Assembly (NCBI RefSeq): GCF_900111825.1
Contig: NZ_FOJM01000017.1
Location: 108,490-172,489 of the forward strand
DNA length: 64,000 bases
DNA from: Pedobacter suwonensis
GTDB taxonomy: Bacteria; Bacteroidota; Bacteroidia; Sphingobacteriales; Sphingobacteriaceae
Reading direction: 5' to 3'
Shown: positions 1-7,544 of the stretch, piece after piece
Layout: the number at the start of each line of letters is the position of its first letter
Position numbering within the stretch: position 1 is the stretch's first letter
The notes under the pieces: model-generated
Told to the model about the DNA's origin: nothing
The model's input: the letters and a program-made list of their open reading frames with translations, nothing else
Databases searched by the model: none
Translations under genes and position numbers: made by a program

Positions 1-135
1 CAAAAAGATTTTACAACCTTAAATTATGGCCAGGATGATTTTTTATCAAAACCTTTCCAAATGGATGTGTTGCTAAAAAAAATCACTAAAATCTTATCGC
101 TGGAAGAAGATAAGCCAAGTTTTCTTTTAAATTAA
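1..135 (+). CDS. C-terminal end of a response-regulator receiver domain (partial)
   Basis: The window opens inside a gene. Frame 1 reads 44 residues to a TAA and contains the stretch YGQDDFLSKPF followed by an amphipathic helix (VLLKKITKIL). This is the usual end of a CheY-like receiver: the conserved Lys-Pro that follows beta-5, then helix alpha-5. The receiver sits at the very C-terminus with only a short tail, so this is either a single-domain regulator or the last domain of a hybrid histidine kinase. The phospho-acceptor Asp and any output domain lie upstream of the window. A hairpin terminator follows within 25 bases. Confidence 0.75.
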   Translation, partial: QKDFTTLNYGQDDFLSKPFQMDVLLKKITKILSLEEDKPSFLLN

Positions 136-158
136 ACTCATTCAGATTTAAATATTCA

Positions 159-192
159 GCCAAGAAGATCTTAAATTTTCTTGGCTTCTTTA
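159..192 (+). terminator. Rho-independent terminator after the receiver gene
   Basis: GCCAAGAA (159-166) pairs perfectly with TTCTTGGC (178-185) across an 11-base loop and is followed by TTCTTTATTTA. It sits 23 bases after the stop codon of the partial receiver gene. Confidence 0.6.
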
Positions 193-236
193 TTTACAGC
201 ACAAAATCATCTCTCAAAAAAATTAACCTGATATTA

Positions 237-977
237 ATGATACCAAGCAATGAATGGTTAAAAACCTGGAACGAGAAACGCGCATTATTAACCTGTCCCA
301 ACAACCTGAACGATTATTTTGAAGAAACAGCTGTGGCTGGCAAAAAGATAGATCGCCTTGAACTGGGAAGTGTATCTATCCCTACAGGAGAAATTCTGGT
401 TAGAGATCCCCTGGTATATATCCAGAAAAATGCCGAGCCATATTTGATTAAGGTTCCTATTGGTGAATTTCCGGTAACAGCGGCTATTATTATTCCTGGC
501 GACGATGATTGCGCGCGGTATGCTGCCGTTAAAGTGCAGTTTACAGCTTATGATGCCATTCGCTTTGAAGAAGCATTAATTGGCACAGAAAATCTGATTG
601 ATTTCAATGAAGGTGAATTTTTCGGTTTTAATGTGGATGCAGGCTTGGCTTGTGTACTGGATAAAGAAACTTTAAAACATTTCTGTGCGTTTCAGGATAA
701 ATTTCATAACGAACATCCAGGTAAAAACCTCTATGATGACTATTTCGCTGCACTTTTTGCAGCCAGCTATGCTGAGAACCCTGATTACCAACGTAAAGAT
801 GGTGATTGGATTAACTGGAAAATACCAGAGACTAATTATCATATTCCATTTTTTCAAAGTGGCTTTGGTGATGGCACTTACCCTGTTTATTATGGTTTTG
901 ATATAGAAGGTAATGTATGTTCACTGATTATCCAGTTTATAGATATTGAATTGGCCTATAGTGAAGAAGAGCAGTAA
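237..977 (+). CDS. DUF4241 domain protein
   Basis: The 246-residue soluble protein has no signal peptide or membrane segment. It matches my memory of the DUF4241 family: an early PTGEILVRDPLVYI stretch, then VPIGEFPVTAAI, and a later GFNVDAGLACVLD block, which are the conserved landmarks (PTG..DP, vPxGxYpV, VDaG). The family has no established biochemical role; some members sit near polymorphic-toxin immunity genes (family knowledge, recalled). Here it stands alone between a receiver gene and htpG, with no toxin gene visible. The ATG at 237 lies just after TTAACCTGATATTA; no strong Shine-Dalgarno is seen, which is usual in Bacteroidota. Family call fairly sure, function unknown. Confidence 0.7.
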   Translation: MIPSNEWLKTWNEKRALLTCPNNLNDYFEETAVAGKKIDRLELGSVSIPTGEILVRDPLVYIQKNAEPYLIKVPIGEFPVTAAIIIPGDDDCARYAAVKVQFTAYDAIRFEEALIGTENLIDFNEGEFFGFNVDAGLACVLDKETLKHFCAFQDKFHNEHPGKNLYDDYFAALFAASYAENPDYQRKDGDWINWKIPETNYHIPFFQSGFGDGTYPVYYGFDIEGNVCSLIIQFIDIELAYSEEEQ

Positions 978-1653
978 TAAATACTTGTTGTCGGTGGGCC
1001 GTAAAAACCATGGTATTAAACTAACAAAAACTGAGCTTAACTTAAAATAAAGACGATAGAATCGGCGCCTTGAGTGGAAACCGCTCCTATTAGCACCAAC
1101 ACCAAATGATCTAAACCCGATGGCACAAATGCCCCCGATTTTTCATCGGGGCAGAAGGTACAGCGGGGTTAACGTGAATTGAAATACAGGTTTTGCTTTC
1201 CAAATCATAGTTTAAATTGTATAACAATAAAAACAACTAGTGGGTTGACAGCGTCCTTAGCTAAAATCCGTGCTTTAATAAAGTTGGCTAGCAAAATGCC
1301 CATACCATTCTTAAAAAAGATGTGTTCACACGATAGGATTTTTCATCCAGGGCAGAAGATACAGCGGGTTAAGATGAATTGAAATACAGGTTTTGCGTTT
1401 CAAATCATAGTTTAAATTGTATAACAATAAAAACGAATAGTGTTCTGAGGACACAGACTCCGGAATCACATTAAATTTCTACTGCGTTGCACTTCGTTCG
1501 AAGTGCCGATCGTCTTGAATCTTTACTAAAGAAATTAATCATTCTTTCTCCATCTCCCATTTTCCATCTTACATCTTACTGTCATTTTGGCAAACAAATT
1601 CTTTTGGAACAACCCTTGATATGCAGGATGTAGATTAAACAATTTATTTACAT
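978..1653. repeat. Gene-free spacer with a ~100-bp direct repeat and dispersed-repeat fragments
   Basis: No credible gene is seen. Segment 1141-1242 recurs at 1341-1442 about 200 bases away, with shared text such as GAATTGAAATACAGGTTTTG and ATAGTTTAAATTGTATAACA. The first copy is preceded by the palindrome CCCCGATTTTTCATCGGGG, which links it to the repeat family at 29.3-29.8 kb and 62.0 kb. A perfect 8-bp hairpin (GCACTTCG-TT-CGAAGTGC) lies at 1489-1506. The stretch 1550-1575 is nearly the reverse complement of 63334-63359, another dispersed sequence. The 67-codon open frame at 1179-1382 runs through the repeat and is not supported as a gene. Confidence 0.65.
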
Positions 1654-3540
1654 ATGAGCATACAGGAAAAAGGAAATATTTCTATACATACTGAGAATAT
1701 TTTCCCGATAATTAAAAAGTTTTTATACTCTGATAACGAAATTTTTCTTCGTGAATTGGTTTCTAACGCAGTAGATGCTGTTCAGAAAATTAAAAGACTT
1801 GCTTCATTAGGCCAGTTTAATGGCGAAGTTGGCGCACCGTTAGTACAAGTTGCGGTTGATAAGGATGCAAAAACCATTACCATTAGCGATAATGGTCTGG
1901 GAATGACGGCAGAGGAAATTAAAAAGTACATTAACCAGGTTGCTTTTTCTGGCGCAAGTGAGTTTGTAGAGAAATTTAAAGATGCGAAAGATGCCAACGA
2001 AATTATCGGTAAATTCGGTTTAGGCTTCTATTCGGCTTTTATGGTTGCTGATCTGGTTGAAATTGAAACTTTATCTTATCAGGATGGTGCTGAGCCTGCA
2101 CGCTGGGTTTGCGATGGAAGTACAGAATTTGAAATTACAGCAGGCACTAAAACTACCCGTGGTACAGATATTATCTTACATGTAAACAAAGATTCGGAAG
2201 AATTTTTAGAAGAAAGTAAACTGCAGGAAATCCTTAACAAATACGCTAAATTTTTACCGGTTCCAATTAAATTTGGCACTAAAACCGAATCGGTAGAAGA
2301 CGGTACCGATGAAGAAGGCAAAACTAAATATAAAGATGTTGAAGTTGATAACATCATCAATACCACTAACCCGATCTGGACAAAGGCGCCTGCAGATTTG
2401 TCAGATGAGGATTATTTAAAATTCTACCGTGAATTATACCCATTTAGCGAGGAACCATTATTCTGGATCCACCTGAATGTTGATTATCCTTTTAATTTAA
2501 CCGGCGTACTGTATTTCCCTAAGTTGAAAAACGATTTCGAAATGCAACGCAACAAAATTAAATTATACTCCCGCCAGGTATTTATTACCGACGAGGTTAA
2601 AGATATTGTTCCCGAGTTTTTGATGTTATTGCACGGCGTAATCGATTCTCCTGATATCCCTTTAAATGTATCACGTAGTTTCTTGCAGGCCGACAGCAAC
2701 GTTAAAAAAATCAATAACTACATTACTAAAAAGGTTGCAGACAAATTAAGTGAATTATTTGCTAAAGATCGCAAAGCCTACGAAGATAAATGGAAAGACA
2801 TTGGTCTTTTTGTTAAATACGGCATGATCAGCGAAGAGAAATTTTACGATAAAGCCAAGGACTTCGCTTTAGTTGGCAATACTAAAAATGAGCTTTATAC
2901 ACTTCCTGAATATAAAGAAAAAGTAACAGCCTTACAAACGGATAAAAATGGAAATGTTGTGTATTTATACACTAACGACGCTGCAAAACAAGATGCGTTT
3001 ATCCAATCAGCCAATAAAAAGGATTATGATGTTTTGGTGTTAGATTCGCCGATTGACAATCACTTTATTAATCAACTGGAGCAAAAATTAGAAAAAACAT
3101 CAATTAAACGGGTTGACTCTAGTGTGGTGGATAAATTAATTGAGAAAGATGAGCAGAACGAGCATGTTTTAAGTGAGGATCAGGTGAAAGAGGTAACCGC
3201 TATTTTTGAAAAAGCCATTACCAAACCTGGCATGCATGTAGAAGTTGTAGCTTTACATCCGGATGAGTTACCAGTTACAATTACCATGGACGAATTTATG
3301 CGCAGGATGAAGGATATGGCTGCAATGGGAGGCGGAATGAACTTTTATGGTCAAATGCCCGACAATTACAAAGTTGCCATTAACGGAAACCATAAATTGG
3401 TAGGAAAAATTTTAAATGCTGAAGGAGAAGAGCAGCAAAACCTGGCTAAACAAGCAGTAGATTTAGCGCTTTTGGCGCAAGGTATGTTAACCGGAGCAGA
3501 GTTAACTGCTTTTGTAAGCAGAAGTGTAGAATTAATATAG
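1654..3540 (+). CDS. htpG: Chaperone HtpG (Hsp90 family)
   Basis: The 628-residue protein is close to the usual HtpG length. Cytosolic HtpG is an ATP-driven dimeric foldase acting on late folding intermediates. The N-terminal GHKL ATPase shows FLRELVSNAVDAVQK (helix with the Mg-coordinating Asn), ISDNGLGMT (N1 box) and IIGKFGLGFYSAFMVA (lid and G box). The middle domain shows KLYSRQVFITDE and GVIDSPDIPLNVSRS, including the catalytic-loop Arg. A C-terminal dimerisation region follows, with no eukaryotic MEEVD tail. The classical NASDA motif reads NAVDA, which as I recall is usual in this phylum. The gene is monocistronic with its own terminator. Confidence 0.97.
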   Translation: MSIQEKGNISIHTENIFPIIKKFLYSDNEIFLRELVSNAVDAVQKIKRLASLGQFNGEVGAPLVQVAVDKDAKTITISDNGLGMTAEEIKKYINQVAFSGASEFVEKFKDAKDANEIIGKFGLGFYSAFMVADLVEIETLSYQDGAEPARWVCDGSTEFEITAGTKTTRGTDIILHVNKDSEEFLEESKLQEILNKYAKFLPVPIKFGTKTESVEDGTDEEGKTKYKDVEVDNIINTTNPIWTKAPADLSDEDYLKFYRELYPFSEEPLFWIHLNVDYPFNLTGVLYFPKLKNDFEMQRNKIKLYSRQVFITDEVKDIVPEFLMLLHGVIDSPDIPLNVSRSFLQADSNVKKINNYITKKVADKLSELFAKDRKAYEDKWKDIGLFVKYGMISEEKFYDKAKDFALVGNTKNELYTLPEYKEKVTALQTDKNGNVVYLYTNDAAKQDAFIQSANKKDYDVLVLDSPIDNHFINQLEQKLEKTSIKRVDSSVVDKLIEKDEQNEHVLSEDQVKEVTAIFEKAITKPGMHVEVVALHPDELPVTITMDEFMRRMKDMAAMGGGMNFYGQMPDNYKVAINGNHKLVGKILNAEGEEQQNLAKQAVDLALLAQGMLTGAELTAFVSRSVELI

Positions 3541-3561
3541 TTTTATTATACTATCATTTTC

Positions 3562-3597
3562 AAGGGAGAAATCGGATCGGTTTCTCCCTTCTTTTTG
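3562..3597 (+). terminator. Rho-independent terminator of htpG
   Basis: AAGGGAGAAA (3562-3571) and TTTCTCCCTT (3581-3590) form a perfect 10-bp stem around a 9-base loop, followed by CTTTTTG. It begins 21 bases after the htpG stop. Confidence 0.85.
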
Positions 3598-3610
3598 ATA
3601 TAAAGACACA

Positions 3611-3639
3611 AAAAAAGTCCTGATCAGATCAAGACTTTT
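3611..3639 (-). terminator. Terminator of the PD-(D/E)XK operon
   Basis: Read on the minus strand, AAGTC-TTGATC pairs with GATCA-GGACTT (one mismatch) and is followed by seven T residues. It lies about 40 bases beyond the stop of the minus-strand gene ending at 3679 and faces the htpG terminator, so the two operons converge. Confidence 0.75.
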
Positions 3640-3678
3640 AAAGCATTTTCGAGAACGCTTAAAATAGTTTTAATAGGC

Positions 3679-4176
3679 TTAGCCAGCTGTTACAACATTT
3701 ACTTTTTGATCTACATTAAAATAATCTTTGTGATCTTCGATCATTTTTGCAATGATAGCCGCTTTGGTATCGGTTATTTTAAACTCGAACAAAGGCTCTT
3801 GATTTTTCTTTGATCTCACCATTTTCTCCGTATAAAAGCGGTACACCAAACCATTGGTCAATAAACCATATTTGGCTTTTGTTTTACGGAAGTATTTAGA
3901 TAAGCGCGAATCGTGAATATCCAAATTGTCATTGTGGTGTTTACATTCAACCAGAATTGTTGGCTCACCATCTTTCATAATGGTATAATCAACTTTTTTA
4001 CTCTTTTTAACTCCGAAGTCTAGAACAGCGTCAGATTGAACCTCAGAAGGATCAAATCCTAAGATTTGGATAAAAGGCATAACCAACGCATTCCTGGTTA
4101 AATCCTCAGATTGAACTTGCGGAAGCATTTTCTTAATTCTTACGGCAAATTGCCCGATTTCGTCTTTCAATTCCAT
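3679..4176 (-). CDS. PD-(D/E)XK nuclease-fold protein, HsdR N-terminal-like (HSDR_N_2 type)
   Basis: This 165-residue protein corresponds to only the N-terminal nuclease module of type I restriction R subunits. The fold signature is visible as VDYTIMKDGEPTILVECKHH: the first acidic residue in DYTI, then the E-x-K pair ECK, with a preceding predicted helix carrying KMLPQVQSEDLTRNALVMPF. There is no helicase motor, methylase or specificity subunit nearby, so it is not a working type I restriction enzyme by itself. It follows the 124-residue gene after 21 bases, suggesting co-transcription. Free-standing proteins of this type are widespread in Bacteroidota with unclear function; possible roles in defence or repair are inference. 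Confidence 0.75.
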   Translation of the reverse strand: MELKDEIGQFAVRIKKMLPQVQSEDLTRNALVMPFIQILGFDPSEVQSDAVLDFGVKKSKKVDYTIMKDGEPTILVECKHHNDNLDIHDSRLSKYFRKTKAKYGLLTNGLVYRFYTEKMVRSKKNQEPLFEFKITDTKAAIIAKMIEDHKDYFNVDQKVNVVTAG

Positions 4177-4197
4177 ATTGTTACCTATTATAGATAG

Positions 4198-4572
4198 TTA
4201 ATTTTTTAAATGATACTGGTTGAATACCGAATTTGCTGTAGCGATAATCTGATCTAAGCTTTGTTTATCAAAAAAGTTTCTGTCCAACATATCAACCATA
4301 TAAGTCAATTTATTGATGTCATTTGTTTCCATCTTAAACTGAAAACTTCTCATACCATCTTTTATTGCCTGTTGTACATAATTACGTACAACCAGGAAAG
4401 ATTTCCTGAAGGCATATTCACGCTCCAATTGGCCTCTAACAGGCTGCTGTCCGTTAAGATTGCTATATTCATTTTGCATTCTCTGGTACATGTCTGAGTT
4501 AATTCCTTGATTTTTCAGAATCCCCTTATAGTAGATCTTATTAAGTAAATATTCGTATTCGTTGTTTTTCAT
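4198..4572 (-). CDS. Uncharacterised 124-residue protein
   Basis: I do not recognise a family. The product is soluble, rich in Asn, Gln, Tyr and charged residues, and predicted mostly helical. It contains no cysteine, no signal peptide and no membrane segment. It is the first gene of a two-gene minus-strand operon and precedes the PD-(D/E)XK protein by 21 bases, so it may be a partner or regulator of that protein; this rests on position alone. The start follows a GGAGG-like CCTCC/GGAGG stretch at 4574-4578 (read on the minus strand as CCTCC), which is not a correctly oriented ribosome site. Confidence 0.55.
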   Translation of the reverse strand: MKNNEYEYLLNKIYYKGILKNQGINSDMYQRMQNEYSNLNGQQPVRGQLEREYAFRKSFLVVRNYVQQAIKDGMRSFQFKMETNDINKLTYMVDMLDRNFFDKQSLDQIIATANSVFNQYHLKN

Positions 4573-4802
4573 TTGGAGGATGGGTAGATGTAGGGAATAT
4601 TTATTTGGTTTTCCGGTATTTCTTTTTTTAGGTTTTCACTATCAAACCCAGTATTGTATGGCCTGTTTTTAATATTATTATCTACAGGCTACACAAGATT
4701 GGGCAGGCAGATGTTTTTGCAATTAGTAACGTTTAACTACTAATCATTTGTTTTTGGCAAACAGTATAAAGATTATAAAAAGAAGAAGCGCTGTTAATTT
4801 TT

Positions 4803-4839
4803 TTACATCAACCACCCGGAATATTACACGAAACCCAGG
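4803..4839 (+). promoter_or_regulatory. Candidate LytTR-type direct-repeat operator upstream of the response regulator
   Basis: TTACATCAACCACCCGG (4803-4819) is followed exactly 21 bases later by TTACACGAAACCCAGG (4824-4839), an imperfect direct repeat spaced by two helical turns, as LytTR-domain regulators often use. The same sequence core, TTTTTTACAYCAACC, occurs again at 6365-6379 between the precursor genes and the kinase gene. The flanking 4573-4947 spacer holds no gene that I can support. Confidence 0.4.
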
Positions 4840-4947
4840 TTTTCAATAGACAAAACCGGGAGATAAGTTTTTTTAAGGCGCAATTGTTAATTCAACTCAT
4901 TTTTATTTAACTTGCATTCAAATCAAATAAACCCACAAATTCTACAC

Positions 4948-5691
4948 ATGAATCTAAAATGCGTTGTTATAGACGACGAGCAACATGCAATTGAAGTATT
5001 AACTGACCACATTGCAGAAATGCCTGGTTTAACTGTTTTTAAAACTTTTACCAGTCCTGTCCAGGCACTTACCGAAATAAGTATCGAAGACGAAATTGAT
5101 TTATTATTTATGGATATTGATATGCCAGGAATAAACGGATTAGAACTGGCCAAAAATATCAGGGAAAAGGCGAAGTATCTTGTTTTTACAACTGCGCATC
5201 CCGATTATGCCCTGCAAGCATTTGATGTACAATCAGATCAGTACTTATTAAAACCTATTTCATTTGCAAAATTTGCATTAGGTATTGATCGGATATTAAA
5301 GAAGGAATCAAACAATAGCAACAAGGCTACAACGAAAGAAGCTGATCAGGTTGCCGCCCTTTATATTAAAGGCGACCACAAATATGCTTTTTCAAATATT
5401 GCTATAGATGAAATACTTTATATCAAAGCACTACAGAATTATATACAGATTATTACAAAATCTGAGATCCACACTACTTACCTTACGCTGAAGGAAATTG
5501 AAAAGGCCCTGGAAAATCATGCATTTATCCGTGTCAATAAATCAAATATTGTTGCCAAGGCAGCAATTAAGAAAGTAGACGGAAATATAATCAGGCTCAT
5601 CAATAACGAGATGATACAAATAGGAGAAGGTTACAAAGAGGCTTTCTTCGCCTATGTACAGAGTAGTTTATTAAAATCGAACCGAAATTAA
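4948..5691 (+). CDS. LytTR-family response regulator
   Basis: The 247-residue regulator (start taken at MNLKCVVIDDE, where the receiver fold begins; the open frame extends 12 codons further upstream) has a receiver with the acidic pair Asp9-Asp10, phospho-acceptor Asp56 in LLFMDIDMPG and conserved Lys102 in YLLKP. A linker near residues 125-145 leads to a LytTR DNA-binding domain (about 145-245; DEILYIKALQNYIQI, then FIRVNKSNIV). LytTR proteins bind direct repeats at promoters. Its likely partner kinase lies at 6429-7544 on the same strand, but the pair is split by three oppositely oriented precursor genes, which suggests that this system controls the peptide locus. Confidence 0.93.
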   Translation: MNLKCVVIDDEQHAIEVLTDHIAEMPGLTVFKTFTSPVQALTEISIEDEIDLLFMDIDMPGINGLELAKNIREKAKYLVFTTAHPDYALQAFDVQSDQYLLKPISFAKFALGIDRILKKESNNSNKATTKEADQVAALYIKGDHKYAFSNIAIDEILYIKALQNYIQIITKSEIHTTYLTLKEIEKALENHAFIRVNKSNIVAKAAIKKVDGNIIRLINNEMIQIGEGYKEAFFAYVQSSLLKSNRN

Positions 5692-5737
5692 TACCCTTCT
5701 GGTTTCTCACTAATAGGATAAGTGATGAAGTAAGAGA

Positions 5738-5878
5738 CTACAATCCGAAGATGAAGCTAGTCATTACCGTGTGACTTTGGTCTCCTGTTGGGTTAGTGGA
5801 AAAGTTGTTTTTGGATTTAACGTTTTTATAAACAAAAACAGTCTTTTTAGCAAGTTTGCCTGTGTGCTGAGCTTTCAT
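5738..5878 (-). CDS. RiPP precursor-like peptide, copy 1 (46 aa)
   Basis: Translated by hand from the minus strand: starts MKAQHTGKLAKKTVFVYKNV and ends in a core that shares KNNFSTNPTGDQSHTVMTSF with both downstream paralogues, but finishes IFGL instead of IIEF and carries KSK for KAK. It has no cysteine, but several Ser and Thr residues in the C-terminal half. It is three residues shorter than its neighbours because the segment after MKAQHT is reduced. Its closeness to a LanB dehydratase (7541-10339) and its triplication with a preserved C-terminal half support a precursor role. That role is inference; the open frame and its conservation are seen directly. Confidence 0.75.
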   Translation of the reverse strand: MKAQHTGKLAKKTVFVYKNVKSKNNFSTNPTGDQSHTVMTSFIFGL

Positions 5879-5928
5879 GGTAGCGATGTTTAAATATGAT
5901 GATATAATATTGAATATCTTATTAAGAA

Positions 5929-6078
5929 TTAAAATTCGATAATAAAGCTGGTCATTACCGTGTGGCTTTGATCTCCTGTCGGATTAGTAGAGAAGTTGTT
6001 TTTTGCTTTAACATTTTTATAAACAAAAACAGTTTTTTTAGCAAGTTTTGCAGCAGAATCAGTGTGTTGAACTTTCAT
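5929..6078 (-). CDS. RiPP precursor-like peptide, copy 2 (49 aa)
   Basis: The minus-strand open frame starts MKVQHTDSAAKLAKKTVFVY and ends IIEF. From residue 11 to the end it is identical to copy 3; differences cluster at residues 3 and 7-9. There is no Gly-Gly leader boundary and no cysteine. The C-terminal half has six or more Ser/Thr residues and one Asn-Pro. It lies 50 bases upstream of copy 1 in the direction of transcription, with no terminator between, so the three copies are probably one transcript. The ATG is preceded by an ATG/CAT trinucleotide run at 6076-6091. Confidence 0.8.
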   Translation of the reverse strand: MKVQHTDSAAKLAKKTVFVYKNVKAKNNFSTNPTGDQSHTVMTSFIIEF

Positions 6079-6133
6079 GATGATGATGATGTTAAAAATG
6101 ATGAGTTAACTATTAAAATGAGTTATTTTGAAA

Positions 6134-6283
6134 TTAAAATTCGATAATAAAACTGGTCATTACCGTGTGGCTTTGATCTCCTGTCGGGTTAGTAGAGAAG
6201 TTGTTTTTTGCTTTAACATTTTTATAAACAAAAACAGTTTTTTTAGCAAGTTTTGCAGAAGGATTGGTATGTTGAGCTTTCAT
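6134..6283 (-). CDS. RiPP precursor-like peptide, copy 3 (49 aa), first in the transcript
   Basis: The minus-strand open frame starts MKAQHTNPSAKLAKKTVFVY and ends IIEF. The basic/aliphatic segment KLAKKTVFVYKNVKAK (residues 11-26) looks like a leader, and KNNFSTNPTGDQSHTVMTSF onwards looks like the core: it contains Ser30, Thr31, Thr34, Ser38, Thr40, Thr43 and Ser44, and no Cys. LanB enzymes dehydrate Ser and Thr in such cores. Lanthionine rings need Cys, which is absent, so the product could be a linear dehydrated peptide, or rings could form with another nucleophile. The gene faces away from the kinase gene across a shared 145-base control region. Function is inferred from context. Confidence 0.8.
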   Translation of the reverse strand: MKAQHTNPSAKLAKKTVFVYKNVKAKNNFSTNPTGDQSHTVMTSFIIEF

Positions 6284-6345
6284 AATATATAGTATTTAAA
6301 TTTTTGTTATTATCGTTGTGATTAATTTTCTGTAAAGATGCACCG

Positions 6346-6379
6346 CAAAATTAGCCCCAACTACTTTTTTACACCAACC
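6346..6379 (-). promoter_or_regulatory. Putative Bacteroidota-type promoter of the precursor operon, overlapping the shared LytTR-like motif
   Basis: Read on the minus strand, TAATTTTG (6346-6353) fits the TAnnTTTG -7 box, and TTG (6375-6377) lies 21 bases upstream as a -33 element. The -33 region overlaps 6365-6379, which matches 4799-4813 at 14 of 15 positions, so an activator could bind there. The motif is also about 50 bases before the ATG of the kinase gene on the other strand. A second shared word, GGGAGATAA, occurs at 6389-6397 and 4858-4866. Confidence 0.45.
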
Positions 6380-6428
6380 CCTGTTTTTGGGAGATAAAAA
6401 CCCCATTTTAATAGATTAAAAGAAAAAA

Positions 6429-7544
6429 ATGAGCTTTTTACATTTAAAAAAATTCTACGAAAAGTATAAGTTTCACTTATTGGTATGGAGTCTTTATATC
6501 ATTTATGAAGTATTTATTCTGGGTTTAGCTACCCATAGATTCAGAGAACCCGGAGCTTACCTGTTAGTTTATATTGTTAATATTTTTACCTTTTACGTGT
6601 ACGGTTTTTTTCTAAAAAAAATACTCAAAACCGGATCCTTTCCCATAAAACTTCTTAAGATTGCCGCCCTTATTACCATAATCATTTTTGCATACGTTGT
6701 TTCTACCTTTCTGCTTATTATTTTGTTTGAGCAGATCGGGTTAATTGAAATAAATCCATCTAGATCGTTTAACATGGAATTTATACTTCCATGCATTTAT
6801 CGCTCCATATTATATATTGGTTATTCTACCGGCTACATATACGTTGTTAAATCATTTCAGGATCAGAAAAAAGTAGAAGCCTTAGAACGGCAGAATCTGG
6901 TTACACAGATAGAAAAGCAGGCTTTGGAAAATGATCTTGTTCAATCGCAAAACAATTATCTGCGTAGCCAGATCAATCCACACTTTCTGTTTAATACCTT
7001 AAACTTCATTTATAACGATGCGCGCAAAAAGGCGCCTATGGCGGCTGATGCCATTATGAACCTGGCAGAAATGATGCGTTATGCGCTAAAACGCCCATCA
7101 GCATCAGAGATGGTTCCGCTGAGTGAAGAAATCGAACAGATCGAACACCTGATCAACCTCCATAAGCTCCGTACAGCTAATACCATTAATCTGGAACTTA
7201 AAGTAACAGGCGATATGTTTGGGATAAGATTTCCTCCGCTTATTTTATTGACACTGGTCGAAAATATATTTAAGCACGGAAACGTTTCACACTCTACCCA
7301 GCCGGCAATTATTAAAATTGCTTACGAAAATGACAAGTTGAATATCAGTACCATAAATATGATTAATGATAATAATGGCAAACAGACAGAAAGCCATCAT
7401 GTAGGCATTGAAAATGTTGGCAAACGTTTAAGTAATTTTTATGGCAATGACTATGTCTTCAAGTATTATCAAGACCCGCTTAACCGTTATATTACTGAAA
7501 TAGAGGTAACGGTAAATAACCCATTGGCCAGGCTAAACCGTTAA
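6429..7544 (+). CDS. LytS/YpdA-type sensor histidine kinase (His_kinase family)
   Basis: The 371-residue membrane kinase has four predicted helices (about 17-34, 42-62, 79-100 and 119-140), then a coiled segment (145-175) and the His_kinase dimerisation motif SQINPHFLFNTLNFIYND with phospho-acceptor His185. The ATPase part shows LILLTLVENIFKHG (N box) and a short GIENVGKRLSNFYG block (G box). There is no extracellular sensor domain, so the membrane helices probably perceive the signal. It is the expected partner of the LytTR regulator at 4948-5691. Its 3' end overlaps the 3' end of the lanB gene by 4 bases (convergent). Confidence 0.92.
   Translation: MSFLHLKKFYEKYKFHLLVWSLYIIYEVFILGLATHRFREPGAYLLVYIVNIFTFYVYGFFLKKILKTGSFPIKLLKIAALITIIIFAYVVSTFLLIILFEQIGLIEINPSRSFNMEFILPCIYRSILYIGYSTGYIYVVKSFQDQKKVEALERQNLVTQIEKQALENDLVQSQNNYLRSQINPHFLFNTLNFIYNDARKKAPMAADAIMNLAEMMRYALKRPSASEMVPLSEEIEQIEHLINLHKLRTANTINLELKVTGDMFGIRFPPLILLTLVENIFKHGNVSHSTQPAIIKIAYENDKLNISTINMINDNNGKQTESHHVGIENVGKRLSNFYGNDYVFKYYQDPLNRYITEIEVTVNNPLARLNR

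Noticed and set aside
237..977. Immunity protein of a toxin system (DUF4241 is seen in such clusters)
   Set aside because: No toxin, Rhs or secretion gene is adjacent, so only the domain name is given.
3679..4176. Part of a type I restriction-modification system
   Set aside because: Only the nuclease-like N-terminal domain exists; no motor domain, HsdM or HsdS within the window.
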